Below, piece by piece: positions 16,781 through 26,935 of a stretch of DNA of 64,000 nucleotides. Source of the DNA: Yaniella halotolerans DSM 15476 (lineage in GTDB: Bacteria; Actinomycetota; Actinomycetes; Actinomycetales; Micrococcaceae). Every line of letters begins with the position of its first letter. Positions within the stretch are counted from its first letter, which is position 1. Under the pieces are notes generated by a model. It ran no database searches. It saw only the letters and a list, made by a program, of their open reading frames with translations, and was not told where the DNA came from. Where the stretch lies: assembly GCF_000420805.1 (NCBI RefSeq), contig NZ_ATVQ01000001.1:310001-374000 (forward strand). The letters are read 5' to 3'. Both the position numbers and the translations under genes were made by a program.

Positions 16781-17920
16781 GTGACTGACAAAAACTTGGG
16801 CGAGCCGATCACTTACGCTGCCGCTGGTGTCGATGTACAGGCCGGCGACGACGCCGTGGAACTCATGAAACACGCGGTAACCGCAACACATAGCAACCGT
16901 GTGCTCGGTGGTTTCGGAGGCTTCGCGGGCATGTGGGATGCCACCGCCTTGACCAGCTACCATCGTCCTGTCCTCACCACCTCCACCGACGGCGTGGGCA
17001 CCAAGGTTGCCATCGCGCAGGCTATGGATATCCATGACACGATCGGGCAAGATTTAGTCGGTATGGTCGTCGACGACATTGTCGTTGTCGGGGCGAAACC
17101 CTTATTCATGACCGATTACATTGCCACCGGCAAGGTTGTAGCGCAGCGCGTCGCCCATATCGTCCGAGGCATTGCGACGGGCTGCCAACTTGCTGACACA
17201 GCACTACTCGGTGGCGAGACCGCCGAGCACCCGGGTCTTCTGGCTGACAACGAGTATGACGTCGCCGGTGCGGTCACCGGTGTCGTTGAAGCCGATAAAG
17301 TTCTCGGCCCAGAACGTGTGCAGACTTCTGATGTGGTCATCGCTATGGAATCTTCGGGCGCACACTCCAACGGGTACTCACTGCTGCGTTCTATTGTGGC
17401 GTCCAAAGGCTGGAGCTGGGATCAGCATATCGATGAGTTCGGCCGAAGCCTCGGCGAAGAGCTCCTCGAACCGACCAGGATCTACGCCAAAACGTGTTTG
17501 GGCCTGATCGATGAACTCAACACCGACGGCGACTTCGCATTACGCGGGTTCTCGCACGTCACCGGTGGCGGTTTAGCCGCAAACTTAGCCCGTGTTCTCC
17601 CACAGAGCACCATGGCGACAATAGACCGTTCAACCTGGTCACTTCCCGCCGTGTTTTCAGTCATGGCCGAAGCAGGGCAGGTACCGCAAGCCGATTTAGA
17701 GCGCACGCTGAATCTGGGGGTGGGCATGGTCGCTGTCGTTGCTGCCGACGCTGCTGACAAAGCACTGACCTGGCTAAACGCTCAGGGTGTGAAGTCCTGG
17801 CGCATTGGCGAAGTCGGACCGCTCGACGACCAAGCCGCCAACGCCGGAGACGATTTCGTCCAGGGTGCCAAAGGCGTTGACGGTGGTGGCGTACTGATGC
17901 ACGGCGCCTACGCACAGTAG
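16781..17920 (+). CDS. purM: Phosphoribosylformylglycinamidine cyclo-ligase
   Basis: AIR synthetase, 379 residues, making aminoimidazole ribotide from FGAM. Family blocks TYAAAGVDVQAGD, TSTDGVGTKVAIA, LLGGETAEHPG and HSNGYSLLRS are present. The GTG start lies one base after the purF stop, with AGGAAA upstream. A GC-rich hairpin 25 bp after the stop ends the unit. In many actinobacteria a DUF3073 gene follows purM; here it lies 5 kb away, beyond three other genes. Confidence 0.96.
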   Translation: MTDKNLGEPITYAAAGVDVQAGDDAVELMKHAVTATHSNRVLGGFGGFAGMWDATALTSYHRPVLTTSTDGVGTKVAIAQAMDIHDTIGQDLVGMVVDDIVVVGAKPLFMTDYIATGKVVAQRVAHIVRGIATGCQLADTALLGGETAEHPGLLADNEYDVAGAVTGVVEADKVLGPERVQTSDVVIAMESSGAHSNGYSLLRSIVASKGWSWDQHIDEFGRSLGEELLEPTRIYAKTCLGLIDELNTDGDFALRGFSHVTGGGLAANLARVLPQSTMATIDRSTWSLPAVFSVMAEAGQVPQADLERTLNLGVGMVAVVAADAADKALTWLNAQGVKSWRIGEVGPLDDQAANAGDDFVQGAKGVDGGGVLMHGAYAQ

Positions 17921-17945
17921 TTCTTTTCACTCCATAAGCACCAAC

Positions 17946-17972
17946 GGCGCCGCACAAACTGTGCGGCGCCAT
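17946..17972. terminator. Hairpin terminator after purM
   Basis: A perfect 10-bp stem (17946-17955 with 17961-17970, loop AAACT) sits between convergent purM and the acyl-CoA ligase. The U-tract is poor (ATTAGTGT). Confidence 0.6.
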
Positions 17973-18008
17973 TAGTGTATCCAGTGCTGGTTTCACTCAT
18001 GCGAACGC

Positions 18009-19622
18009 TTACTTTGCGATATCGCGAAGTTCCGTTTTCCGGATCTTACCGGTGGATGACCGAGGCAACTCATCGATCAGGTGGAAAGCGTCAGGCACTT
18101 TGAACCCGGCCAATTCGGCACGACAATGTTCGCGCAAGTCGTCTGACGTTACCGAACCAGTTACCACAACATAAGCCACAGGGCGTTCGCCCCAGCGTTC
18201 ATCAGCAATACCGATCACTGCGGCATCAGAGACGTCCGGGTGTCCGTGTAACACTCCTTCGACCTCGATCGACGAAATGTTCTCGCCGCCGGAAATGATG
18301 ATGTCCTTGAGCCGGTCCATCAGTTGTATGTACCCGTCTGGGTGCTGTACCCCGATGTCACCGGTGTGGAACCAGCCTCCTGCCAAAGCCTCCTCGGTGG
18401 CTTCCGGGTTCTTGTAGTAGCCCGCCATGACGCCGTTACCGCGAATGACGACCTCACCTTGCGATTCACCGTCCGCAGGCAGTTGATTCCCATCTGGGTC
18501 CACAACGCTAACCTGTGAATTCTGAAGCATAGGGACGCCTTGGCGGGCTAACTGACGGGCACGCTGTGTGACGGTCAAGTCTGCCCAGTGATCTTGTGCT
18601 TCATTAATCGTGGCAGGGCCATAAGTTTCCGTGAGCCCATAAACGTGAACGGGCATGATTCCGAGGTTCTCGAGTCCCTCAATCACCGACGGCGGCGGCG
18701 CTGATGCTGCAGTGATCAACCTGACCGGGTGGGCAAGTTCTCGAGCCCGTTCTGCTTCAATAATGGATGCCGCGACAATGGGAGCACCGCATAGATGGGT
18801 AATGCCTTCGTTATCAAAGGCATCCCAGATAGCATCCTGACGGACAGCCCGCAGACACACATGAGTTGAGGCACTGGCTGTAGCACCCCAGGTCATCGTC
18901 CAACCGTTGCAGTGGAACATCGGCAGGGTCCACAAATACTTTGAGGCCCCGTCTAACCGATAATGTTGTGTATTCCCAAGTGCAGACAGATATGCACCGC
19001 GATGTGTGTACAGCACACCCTTTGGTGGTCCCGTGGTGCCCGAGGTGTAGTTGAGCGTAATGGCATCGAGTTCGTTGGCGACTTCGTAGCCATACGTATT
19101 CTGCTGAGTTTGTTCCGGAGCTGCTGACATGAAATCAGCATACGTGGGAAGCTGACCCGTTGGTTCAACGCCAAATTGCTCGTCTACCAATTCGATAACA
19201 GCCGGCGGGTTTTTCAAACTGGCAGCTGCATCAGACACGACGCCCGCTACTTCGGAATCAACAAAAACGATCTCCGATTCGGCATGTTCAAAGATATAGC
19301 CAAATTCGCGGCCTGCCAGTCTTGGGTTCAACGGATTCAGCACGGCTCCGATGAGCGGTACGGCATAGTGAGCCGCAAGCATTTCCGGTGTGTTGGGAGC
19401 AACGAAACTGACAATCTGCCCCGGCCTGACGCTCTTTGCCAGGGCGCGGGCTAACTGTTGAACTTCAGCTTCAAACTGGGCATATGTGCGACGGAGCGTG
19501 CCGTAAATGACCGCTTCGCGTTCGGGAAAGGTCGCAGCGCTGCGACCAAGAAAAGCCAGCGGGGTGAGATTTTCATAACTGGCCGGTGAGGCTGTCGTGG
19601 TAGTTGCGCTGGTTGAGGTCAC
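18009..19622 (-). CDS. Acyl-CoA synthetase (AMP-forming, medium/long-chain type)
   Basis: 537-residue ANL-superfamily ligase activating a carboxylic acid through an acyl-AMP. Motifs in order: NYTSGTTGPPKGVLYTHRG (P-loop), MFHCNGWTMTWG, YGLTETYGPA (A5), GGWFHTGDIG, RLKDIIISGGENISSIEVE (hinge) and SSTGKIRKTELR with the catalytic Lys. The pattern is that of AlkK/DmdB-like and plant-type acyl-activating enzymes; chain length cannot be read. The start is GTG with AAGGAAGG 6 nt upstream. It stands alone, convergent with purM and divergent from the HNH gene. Confidence 0.88.
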   Translation of the reverse strand: MTSTSATTTTASPASYENLTPLAFLGRSAATFPEREAVIYGTLRRTYAQFEAEVQQLARALAKSVRPGQIVSFVAPNTPEMLAAHYAVPLIGAVLNPLNPRLAGREFGYIFEHAESEIVFVDSEVAGVVSDAAASLKNPPAVIELVDEQFGVEPTGQLPTYADFMSAAPEQTQQNTYGYEVANELDAITLNYTSGTTGPPKGVLYTHRGAYLSALGNTQHYRLDGASKYLWTLPMFHCNGWTMTWGATASASTHVCLRAVRQDAIWDAFDNEGITHLCGAPIVAASIIEAERARELAHPVRLITAASAPPPSVIEGLENLGIMPVHVYGLTETYGPATINEAQDHWADLTVTQRARQLARQGVPMLQNSQVSVVDPDGNQLPADGESQGEVVIRGNGVMAGYYKNPEATEEALAGGWFHTGDIGVQHPDGYIQLMDRLKDIIISGGENISSIEVEGVLHGHPDVSDAAVIGIADERWGERPVAYVVVTGSVTSDDLREHCRAELAGFKVPDAFHLIDELPRSSTGKIRKTELRDIAK

Positions 19623-19833
19623 AGATCGCCTTCCTTTGCGGGTTAAATTTCGCAGTTGGTGGTACTCAGTTTACCTAGATAAGCCGAATTCTGAACCATA
19701 TCAGTACCCACAGCAGGCAGTTTTCCACACGAGGACACGTCGTGACTGTTTCTCCACATCAGAGCTCGAAGGGGACGCAATGGTTTGACGATGAAGCACA
19801 CTGAAATGAAACGGATCCGAGGAGGTGAAATCA

Positions 19834-21909
19834 ATGTCCCATACAGTCACCGCACCAAGCGCTAATTTGTTGGCCGATACGATCTTTGCCAACGGCCTCG
19901 GTGCCCACCCCGAAGGTCTAGTCTCTGAGGACGATACTCCTGATCCAACACAAGAACTCTTGCCCTTGCGTCAGCGGATGTCGTCGACCATGCTTACTGC
20001 ACACGATGCGGTGGATGACAAGCTCGGTTCCGAATTAGCCACGTTCACCCTTGCAGAACTCCAGGCGTTGCGAACGCAGATCACGTTGCGCGAGAAGCAG
20101 CTGTTGACCCATGAGCCCACCGATTTATTCGCACCAATTGACCCGAAGGACCATGGATTCGTTGATTCTGTTGTTCCCGATACAGCGACACGAGAAGATA
20201 CTGCCTGCCCACAATCGGGAAAACTTTCCTTGGCAGAGTATGTACAGATTCAAGAGGAGAACACCGATCTTGCCGAGATTGTCAGTACCCGGGCCACAGC
20301 AGATTTGGTCCAACATTTACGGAAACCGGCAGTTGCGCTGAAGATTCCCGGACAGCTTCGTGGACAAACTCCTTTATCCGCCGCGATTTCGTTCGTCGCC
20401 TCCACGTTACGACTGACTTTTGCTGCGGTGGACAAGCGGATCACAGCTGCAGCTGGCCTGTGGCCACAGATGAATTATCGACAGACAAAGCTCGAGACTC
20501 CGCGCTTAGCTGCACATCTTGAACAAGGGCGAATCCCCCTGGAGACTGCTGCTGTTGCCCAGCAGAAGCTATCCGATATCAGGCAGGCTGTGCGCAGGGC
20601 AGGCGGGGACCAAGCAACCGCTGACGATTTAGTTGCACAAAAGGAGCGGGAATTCGTGCACCACGCTCTACGCAACAATCCACACACCTTTTCACGCTAT
20701 GCAAAATCGCGCAGCGACGCCGTCACGAATAGCCTTATCGGCCCGAAGAAACCTCTGACCGATGATCAGTTCAAGCATGAAAAAGGCATCTTCTATGACG
20801 GTCCCGTCGGCGATACACTGCATCGCATCACGGCGATTGTTGACGAGGGCGAACTGCTACATCTCAATGCGATCAGAGAACTGGCGAGCAAATTCCATTC
20901 AACGGTAGCGAAGGTTGCGCCACAAAACGACCAGCCCTCGCCCAGTGCAGCTCAGTCCTCCACCGATGAGACTGCTGACTCCGACGAAGTTACCGGTGAT
21001 CCTCGAATTACACCGGCTGATGTCGACCTGGGCCTCGCTAAACTCTTCGACGGTCGGACCAGCGCTGAACGCTGGCTGAACACGATGATGGATTTCCTAT
21101 CCGCCGGGTTAATCCTGCGGAAAACCTATGCCCCGAAGGCTACCGAAGCAGAACAGCAAGACCACGACCAAACGCTACAAAAGGCCGCCAAGCACTCCGA
21201 AGTGTTAGCAGACCTTCTCGGTTTCGAACCACGGGAAGACGCCGATACCGACAGCTATCCTCCTGACGGTGCGGTCCCTCCGAGATCAGGCCCACTGGCA
21301 CCGCTGGTTCCGGCTGGATATCAACTGCTACACCCAAATCTCGAGGTAATCGTTGAACTGTCGCTCCAAGATCTGATTGGGGCACATGCTCCAGCTTCGG
21401 TCGAGGAAACTCTACACACGGGTGACAAAACAAACGAGATTTCCAAAATCGTCGAGTTGCTCAAACAACCACATCACACAAACGCGCCACCTACAGGATC
21501 GCCCGGCCATCTACAGATCGACTACGGGCTTGCCCGACAACTGGCCTGCACGAATAACATTATTCCGATGGTCGTAGGATCGGCCTCACAACCCCTCGAT
21601 GTAGGACGTTCACAACGGCTCTTTCCGCGGGCGATTCGACGAGCACTTCATGTTCGCGACCGTGGTTGCGTCGTCCCAGGCTGCCCTATCCCAGCCGTGT
21701 GGTGCGAGGGTCACCATATCGTCCCTTGGGAACTTGGCGGAACAACACAACTGACCAATGCAGCCCTGTTGTGCCGTCATCATCACGGCGCTTCCCACAA
21801 GCAATTGCTCTACGTACATATGGAAGCTGACGGGATCCCGTCAGTGAGCTTGCCCAGGTCAATCGATCCCACGGAAACACGATATCGCAATGTTTTCTGG
21901 CAAAAATAG
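19834..21909 (+). CDS. DUF222 / 13E12-repeat family HNH endonuclease
   Basis: 691 residues. A long alpha-helical DUF222-type region is interrupted by acidic, low-complexity stretches, and a C-terminal HNH nuclease domain spans about 607-655. The nuclease core shows RDRGCVVPGCPIP, then CEGHHIVPWELGG and LTNAALLCRHHH, so zinc-like Cys residues and the His-Asn-His triad are all present. Such proteins are abundant multicopy elements in actinobacteria; their biological role is unsettled. A strong GGAGG (19821-19825) precedes the ATG at 19834. It may be a later arrival splitting the purM-DUF3073 neighbourhood. Confidence 0.85.
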   Translation: MSHTVTAPSANLLADTIFANGLGAHPEGLVSEDDTPDPTQELLPLRQRMSSTMLTAHDAVDDKLGSELATFTLAELQALRTQITLREKQLLTHEPTDLFAPIDPKDHGFVDSVVPDTATREDTACPQSGKLSLAEYVQIQEENTDLAEIVSTRATADLVQHLRKPAVALKIPGQLRGQTPLSAAISFVASTLRLTFAAVDKRITAAAGLWPQMNYRQTKLETPRLAAHLEQGRIPLETAAVAQQKLSDIRQAVRRAGGDQATADDLVAQKEREFVHHALRNNPHTFSRYAKSRSDAVTNSLIGPKKPLTDDQFKHEKGIFYDGPVGDTLHRITAIVDEGELLHLNAIRELASKFHSTVAKVAPQNDQPSPSAAQSSTDETADSDEVTGDPRITPADVDLGLAKLFDGRTSAERWLNTMMDFLSAGLILRKTYAPKATEAEQQDHDQTLQKAAKHSEVLADLLGFEPREDADTDSYPPDGAVPPRSGPLAPLVPAGYQLLHPNLEVIVELSLQDLIGAHAPASVEETLHTGDKTNEISKIVELLKQPHHTNAPPTGSPGHLQIDYGLARQLACTNNIIPMVVGSASQPLDVGRSQRLFPRAIRRALHVRDRGCVVPGCPIPAVWCEGHHIVPWELGGTTQLTNAALLCRHHHGASHKQLLYVHMEADGIPSVSLPRSIDPTETRYRNVFWQK

Positions 21910-21938
21910 TGCCGACGGCACCGGTATAGAAGTTGTGG

Positions 21939-22943
21939 CTAGGAGATTTTCTCATCCAGCCATTCGAGGGCTTCCTGGACCCCCGTGCGCCAGCGAAAAG
22001 TTGCGCGCTTTTCACCACGCGTCGGACCGCGGTTGATAATCCCGATGGGTTTGCGATTTCGATCGGCTTCAAGCAGTATCCGATAACTGCTCATGACAGC
22101 TAGGGAAGAACCGGCAACGATCAATGCACCCGAAGACTCCAACAATTCACTAATGGCCTGCTTGCGCTGGCGGGGAACGACTTCTCCGAAATACACGACG
22201 GTTGGCTTGAGCTTATCGGAGCCACAATTCAAACAGTTCACCATCGTGAATTTGTCGACCCATTGTTGTGGAATACGCGCATCACCGTCGGGATTGATAT
22301 CGGCCTCGGCAATATGCCAGTCGGTTGCCACACCCCGATTGGCCTCATGCAGGCGACGGCCAAATGCCTCACGTCGTTCCTTGACACCACACACCAGACA
22401 TTCAATTTCATCCATTGAGCCGTGTAGGGCAACCACTTGGTCCGGCGCTGTTGTGCGGTCCAGTTGGGCATCGATATTGTGCTGGCTTCGCTGATGTAAG
22501 CCGTCAACATTCTGGGTCACCACACCAGATATAACGCCCGCTGCATTCCACCTGGAAAGAATGTCATGCCCAGAGTGCGGCGTGGCATCATACATGTGCT
22601 GCCACCCGACAAAAGACCGCGCCCAGTATCGGTGCCGCGCTGCGTCATCGTGCAGAAATTCCTGATAGGTCATGGGCCGCGAATGCCGAAGCGAGCCCTT
22701 GGGACCCCGATAATCTGGGATACCAGAATCGGTAGACATGCCAGCCCCAGTGAGAATGAGCGGCTTGAGTCTGAGGAGTTGCCCGATGCCGGTGGATGCC
22801 ACCTGGACGTTTTGATAGGGCGCCATATCGTCGATGACGCGCTCCACTGACCGGATGGCAGCCTGATGCGTTGCGTAGGCTGGATGATCCTCTGAAAGTG
22901 AAGACGACTCGAAAGAAATCGGCCGGTCAGACGATCTCGTCAT
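21939..22943 (-). CDS. Sir2-family NAD-dependent protein deacylase
   Basis: 334-residue sirtuin. NAD-binding GAGMSTDSGIPDYRG (66-80), TQNVDGLH (143-150), catalytic His174 in ALHGSMD, four zinc ligands Cys182/185/237/240, and VVYFGE and VAGSSLAV are all intact, so an active enzyme is expected. The N-terminal 60 residues, with ATHQAAIRSVERVIDD, resemble those of related actinobacterial sirtuins. The start is uncertain: ATG at 22943 is chosen, and an in-frame TTG at 22964 is possible. Acs is a classic sirtuin substrate and is encoded in this window, but no link is shown. Confidence 0.88.
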   Translation of the reverse strand: MTRSSDRPISFESSSLSEDHPAYATHQAAIRSVERVIDDMAPYQNVQVASTGIGQLLRLKPLILTGAGMSTDSGIPDYRGPKGSLRHSRPMTYQEFLHDDAARHRYWARSFVGWQHMYDATPHSGHDILSRWNAAGVISGVVTQNVDGLHQRSQHNIDAQLDRTTAPDQVVALHGSMDEIECLVCGVKERREAFGRRLHEANRGVATDWHIAEADINPDGDARIPQQWVDKFTMVNCLNCGSDKLKPTVVYFGEVVPRQRKQAISELLESSGALIVAGSSLAVMSSYRILLEADRNRKPIGIINRGPTRGEKRATFRWRTGVQEALEWLDEKIS

Positions 22944-22993
22944 CTCACCGTGCCGATCTTTCAAGCCTCAGGGAGCCCCTTCGAGAAGAGCGC

Positions 22994-23197
22994 CTACGAA
23001 TAGGATGAGTCCTCGTCGTACCCATCATCGTAGGGATCATATTTTTCCGCGTGTTCGGCGTACTCGTCGTGCTCGTCCTGATTAGGTTTCTTTGCGGATA
23101 GCTCTCGCTCCAGTGCTGCCAAGTCGGTAGCTGGCGAGAAGTACTTCATGTCCCGTGCCTGACGGGTTGCCTTTGCCTTTTGACGGCCGCGCCCCAT
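22994..23197 (-). CDS. DUF3073 family protein
   Basis: 67 residues starting MGRGRQKAKATRQARDMKYFSP, the diagnostic DUF3073 opening. It continues with an amphipathic LAALERELSAK segment and a Tyr/Asp/Glu-rich acidic tail. This small actinobacterial protein is of unknown function and is often found next to purM. AAGGGGG lies 8 nt before the ATG. It is divergent from the septum-formation-domain gene. Confidence 0.9.
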   Translation of the reverse strand: MGRGRQKAKATRQARDMKYFSPATDLAALERELSAKKPNQDEHDEYAEHAEKYDPYDDGYDEDSSYS

Positions 23198-23467
23198 GAG
23201 CGTGACCCCCTTCGCGGTCTCTGTGTCCTCAATAGCGGCAACATAAGGCCCATGCTGCCCTCGAGGTCTCTTTTTTGTAATGGTTCGTGCTTACCAGGTT
23301 AACATGTTTGAGTAGAGTTCGCCCCCTGCCAGCTAAAATATGTCTGGTATAACCAGGGCGTTCGCTCTAGGATCAGCTAACATACCGGCAGAACCTCGGT
23401 GACGCTGTGCCAAGGCATGGCCAACGAAGACGATGAATACTGCTGTCAGGAAGGATGATGGACCGGC
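23198..23467. other. Intergenic region between DUF3073 and the next gene
   Basis: 270 bp, divergent. It contains the small inverted repeat CTGGT-ATA-ACCAG (23344-23356) and A/T-rich patches such as TAAAAT near 23333, but no promoter I would rely on and no open frame of note. Confidence 0.4.
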
Positions 23468-24226
23468 ATGACCCCAGCCGATAACCACCCCAACTCGGAC
23501 CAAGGTTCTCCGCTGTCAGCTGAAGACCACGCGACCCCGACTCGACGGCAGCTCCGGCAGCAACAAGAGCGTCGCTCACGGCGAAACTCATGGATCATCT
23601 TCCTATCGGTACTTATCGTCATCCTCGCCGTCGTGATGTTCTTCGTTTACAGTTTCAGCTCCTCCGATAACAACGGTGCCGAGCAACCCGAAGAAACCAC
23701 CACGCGCAACCCCTCCCCGGGGCTAGATGGCATCATCGCCACGAATGTTTCTCCGGAAAACTTCCTGGCCGGCGATTGCCTAGCCAATTACACCGATGCT
23801 GGAAGCCCCGCCGACATCGTCGAGTGCTCTACTCCGCACAATGCACAACTTGTAGGACGTCGTATGCATTCGCAAGAGATGTCCTACCCCGGTGAAGAAG
23901 AACTACTCGAAAGCGCTGAAACCTTCTGCGCGGACATCACCTTGTTGGAAAACACCCAGGCGACCTACTCGATCAATACGTCGCGGCCCTCGCAGTACAC
24001 CTGGGAGAACGAAGACGACCGTCGAGTCGACTGCATCGTGTCGACCAATGACGAAGCCAATTTCACGGAATCGCTCGTCGAAACTCCTGAGGTGGACGAC
24101 CAGCGCTCCGAGGATGAGCAGGCCGAAAGCCCGCTAGAAACTGCCGACGACGCAGCCGCCGATGGTTCCGAGGACGACGCAGAATCTGCATCACCCACCG
24201 AGGAAACCACCGACGACGCGTCCTAG
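23468..24226 (+). CDS. Membrane-anchored protein with septum-formation-like domain
   Basis: 252 residues: a charged, Gln/Arg-rich cytoplasmic N-terminus, one membrane helix (about 41-62), an extracellular domain with paired cysteines (GDCLANY, VECSTPHNAQLVG, CADI, VDCIVS) and a very acidic Glu/Asp/Ala tail. The GDC...VxCxxPHxxxxVG pattern is that of the actinobacterial septum formation domain. A role in division or envelope maintenance is inferred from the family name only. The gene is convergent with clpB, separated by 12 bp without a terminator. Confidence 0.7.
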   Translation: MTPADNHPNSDQGSPLSAEDHATPTRRQLRQQQERRSRRNSWIIFLSVLIVILAVVMFFVYSFSSSDNNGAEQPEETTTRNPSPGLDGIIATNVSPENFLAGDCLANYTDAGSPADIVECSTPHNAQLVGRRMHSQEMSYPGEEELLESAETFCADITLLENTQATYSINTSRPSQYTWENEDDRRVDCIVSTNDEANFTESLVETPEVDDQRSEDEQAESPLETADDAAADGSEDDAESASPTEETTDDAS

Positions 24227-24238
24227 CACTCGGGGCCT

Positions 24239-26830
24239 TTAGCCTTCCGCGTGCGCCGTACCCAACGTGATGCCCTCAGCGTCAGCATCGACCGTGACTG
24301 TGTCGCCATCTATGACTTCGCCGGCAAGGATCTTCTTGGCCAAATTATCGCCAATTTCGCGCTGTACCAGGCGCCGCAATGGGCGGGCGCCATAGGCAGG
24401 GTCATATCCGACCCTGGCCAGCCATTCGGTTGCCGCAGGTGTCACCTCGAGACTGAGACGACGCTGCTGTAGTCGATCGGCCAGTTGTTCGATCTGCAGG
24501 TCCACAATCGAGACGAGGTCCCGAATGGTCAGCGGATCGAAATGGATCATGTCATCGAGTCGGTTGAGGAACTCCGGTTTGAACGCTGCACGGACAGCAG
24601 CATCAACCCGCGCGTGTTTATCCGCTGCCTCGAACCCGGCGTCTACCAGGAACTCAGATCCGAGGTTCGAGGTCAGGATCAAGATCGTGTTGCGGAAGTC
24701 CACGGTCCGACCCTGACCATCGGTCAATCGGCCGTCGTCGAGCACCTGCAGCAGGATATCGAAGATTTCCGGGTGCGCCTTCTCTACCTCGTCCAGCAGT
24801 ATGACCGAGTACGGACGACGCCGCACAGCTTCGGTCAGTTGGCCTCCTTCGTCATACCCGACATAACCGGGAGGCGAACCGACCAGCCGTGCTACCGAGT
24901 GCTTTTCGGAGTACTCAGACATGTCTATACGGACCATGGCACGATCATCGTCGAATAGAAATTCAGCCAATGACTTCGCCAACTCTGTTTTCCCGACACC
25001 CGTTGGCCCCAGGAAGAGGAACGAACCGATCGGTCGATCCGGATCGGAGACCCCGGCACGCGAGCGCCGCACCGCATCGGACACGGTTTCCACAGCCTGA
25101 TGTTGTCCAATGAGGCGACGGCCAAGCTCGTCTTCCATGTGCAACAGCTTTTCCTGCTCGCTCGAAAGCATCCGCCCGGCCGGAATACCGGTCCAGGCTT
25201 CAATGACCTCGGCGATATCTTGTGCAGAAACTTCTTCGGAGACCATGGTCTCTTCAGCACTCAGCGTGTGATCGGCAGCTTCGGCCGCTGCGAGATCCTT
25301 CTCCACTTGCGGAATTTCTCCGTAGAGAATACGTGAGGCTTCGGCAAGGTCGCCCTCACGCTGAGCCCGTTCTGCGGCTGAGCGTAGATCGTCGAGCGTA
25401 ACGCGGAGGTCACCGGCCTTGTTCAGGGACGCCTTTTCGGCCTCCCACTTCGCCGTCATCCCTGCAAGCTCTTCCTTGGTGTCGGCCAATTCTGCACGAA
25501 GGGCTGCTAACCGTTCGATCGAAGCAGCGTCTGTCTCGCCTTCTAGGGCCAGTTCCTCCATGGTCAGCCGATCAGCTGCACGGCGAAGTTGGTCCAGCGC
25601 CTCGGGCGCAGAATCGATCTCCATGCGCAAGCGTGACGCTGCTTCGTCCATCAGATCAATGGCTTTATCAGGAAGTTGACGGCCGGTGATGTACCGGTTC
25701 GACAGATTCGCTGCGGCAACCAGTGCGGTATCGGTGATCGCGACTTTGTGGTGTGCTTCGTAGCGCTCTTTCAGTCCGCGCAGAATCGCAATCGTGTCGT
25801 CCACGGATGGCTCGCCAACGTAGACCTGCTGGAAGCGACGTTCCAGGGCCGGATCTTTTTCAATATTTTCTCGGAACTCGTCCAACGTGGTGGCGCCGAT
25901 CAGTCGCAACTGACCACGCGCCAGCATCGGCTTGAGCATATTACCGGCGTCCATGGAGCCTTCAGCAGCGCCTGCACCAACGACGGTGTGCAGCTCGTCA
26001 ATGAACGTCACGATCTCGCCGTCGGCCGCAGCAATTTCCTCGAGCACTGCTTTGAGGCGCTCTTCGAATTCGCCGCGATACTTCGCACCGGCAACCATAG
26101 CTCCCAGGTCCAAGGAAATAAGGCGTTTGCCGCGCAGCGATTCGGGTACGTCGGAAGCAACAATCCGTTGTGCGAGACCCTCGACGACGGCCGTCTTCCC
26201 GACTCCCGGTTCGCCGATGAGCACTGGATTATTCTTGGTGCGGCGAGACAATACCTGGATAAGGCGACGCACTTCGGCATCTCGACCAATAACGGGATCG
26301 AGCTTGCCCGAGGCAGCTATCTCAGTCAGGTCCGTACCGTATTCCTCGAGCGACTGAAACGTCGCCTCTGGATCCTGAGACGTAACCTTCGTCTCCCCGC
26401 GTACCGACTTCATGGCAGCGCTGAGGGCTTGTACTGTGGCTCCTGCGTCACGGAGCGCTTGTCCTGTGGCACCGGTATCGGCGGCCAACCCCAGCAGCAG
26501 GTGCTCGGTTGACACGAACTGGTCCTGGTTGTTTTGCGCCTGGGTTTGGGCAGCTGAAATAACGGCGAGGCCGGTGCGAGACAGTTGTGCTTCAGCTACC
26601 GACGAGCCTGATGCTTTCGGTAGTGCAGCAATCTGGCTGGACGCCCCCGTAGAGACCGCATCTGGATCAACGTTGGCGGCTTTGAGCACTGCGACCGCTA
26701 CGGATTCGCGTTGGTCCATCAATGCTTTGAGTAAATGCGCGGGTTCAATCTGCGGATTCCCTGCGGTGGAGGCGTTCATCGCCGCAGCAGAAAGTGCCTC
26801 CTGGGATTTCGTGGTGAATTGGGTATTCAT
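24239..26830 (-). CDS. clpB: ATP-dependent disaggregase ClpB
   Basis: 863-residue HSP100 protein that, with DnaK, extracts polypeptides from aggregates. It has an N-domain with two Clp repeats, AAA-1 with Walker [14 protein letters not shown], a coiled-coil middle domain (about residues 410-525), and AAA-2 with [16 protein letters not shown] and [14 protein letters not shown]. Length is normal. AAGGAG lies 5 nt before the ATG. A HAIR operator 44-64 nt upstream of the start places it under HspR, whose gene is 6.6 kb away. Confidence 0.96.
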   Translation of the reverse strand: MNTQFTTKSQEALSAAAMNASTAGNPQIEPAHLLKALMDQRESVAVAVLKAANVDPDAVSTGASSQIAALPKASGSSVAEAQLSRTGLAVISAAQTQAQNNQDQFVSTEHLLLGLAADTGATGQALRDAGATVQALSAAMKSVRGETKVTSQDPEATFQSLEEYGTDLTEIAASGKLDPVIGRDAEVRRLIQVLSRRTKNNPVLIGEPGVGKTAVVEGLAQRIVASDVPESLRGKRLISLDLGAMVAGAKYRGEFEERLKAVLEEIAAADGEIVTFIDELHTVVGAGAAEGSMDAGNMLKPMLARGQLRLIGATTLDEFRENIEKDPALERRFQQVYVGEPSVDDTIAILRGLKERYEAHHKVAITDTALVAAANLSNRYITGRQLPDKAIDLMDEAASRLRMEIDSAPEALDQLRRAADRLTMEELALEGETDAASIERLAALRAELADTKEELAGMTAKWEAEKASLNKAGDLRVTLDDLRSAAERAQREGDLAEASRILYGEIPQVEKDLAAAEAADHTLSAEETMVSEEVSAQDIAEVIEAWTGIPAGRMLSSEQEKLLHMEDELGRRLIGQHQAVETVSDAVRRSRAGVSDPDRPIGSFLFLGPTGVGKTELAKSLAEFLFDDDRAMVRIDMSEYSEKHSVARLVGSPPGYVGYDEGGQLTEAVRRRPYSVILLDEVEKAHPEIFDILLQVLDDGRLTDGQGRTVDFRNTILILTSNLGSEFLVDAGFEAADKHARVDAAVRAAFKPEFLNRLDDMIHFDPLTIRDLVSIVDLQIEQLADRLQQRRLSLEVTPAATEWLARVGYDPAYGARPLRRLVQREIGDNLAKKILAGEVIDGDTVTVDADAEGITLGTAHAEG

Positions 26831-26873
26831 CCGTACTCCTTGCCCCCGGTCTCCCGGGGCTCCAAAAACTAAA

Positions 26874-26894
26874 CTTGAGTCTACTTAACTCAAC
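26874..26894. promoter_or_regulatory. HAIR operator (HspR site) of clpB
   Basis: Read on the minus strand: GTTGAGT, 7 nt, ACTCAAG. This matches the HAIR consensus CTTGAGT-N7-ACTCAAG at 13 of 14 positions. Binding by the HspR encoded at 33470-34006 is inferred. Confidence 0.85.
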
Positions 26895-26935
26895 CCATTT
26901 TTGGTGAGGAATATTCCGACATCTCACACCGAATA

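Noticed and set aside
19834-22943. HNH nuclease plus Sir2 as an anti-phage defence pair
   Set aside because: The genes are convergent, not an operon. The HNH protein belongs to the common DUF222 family, and the Sir2 protein has the zinc site and motifs of a standard deacylase without a fused effector. Kept only as a low-grade remark.
22944-22964. TTG start seven codons upstream for the sirtuin
   Set aside because: Possible, but GAGG is only one base before the TTG, and the added residues carry no family resemblance. The ATG at 22943 was kept as the annotated start with the uncertainty noted.
25676-26512. Long plus-strand open frame (278 codons) inside clpB
   Set aside because: It is antisense to the conserved AAA-1 region of clpB, has no ribosome binding site, and its product has no recognisable fold. 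Long shadow frames are expected opposite G+C-rich coding DNA.
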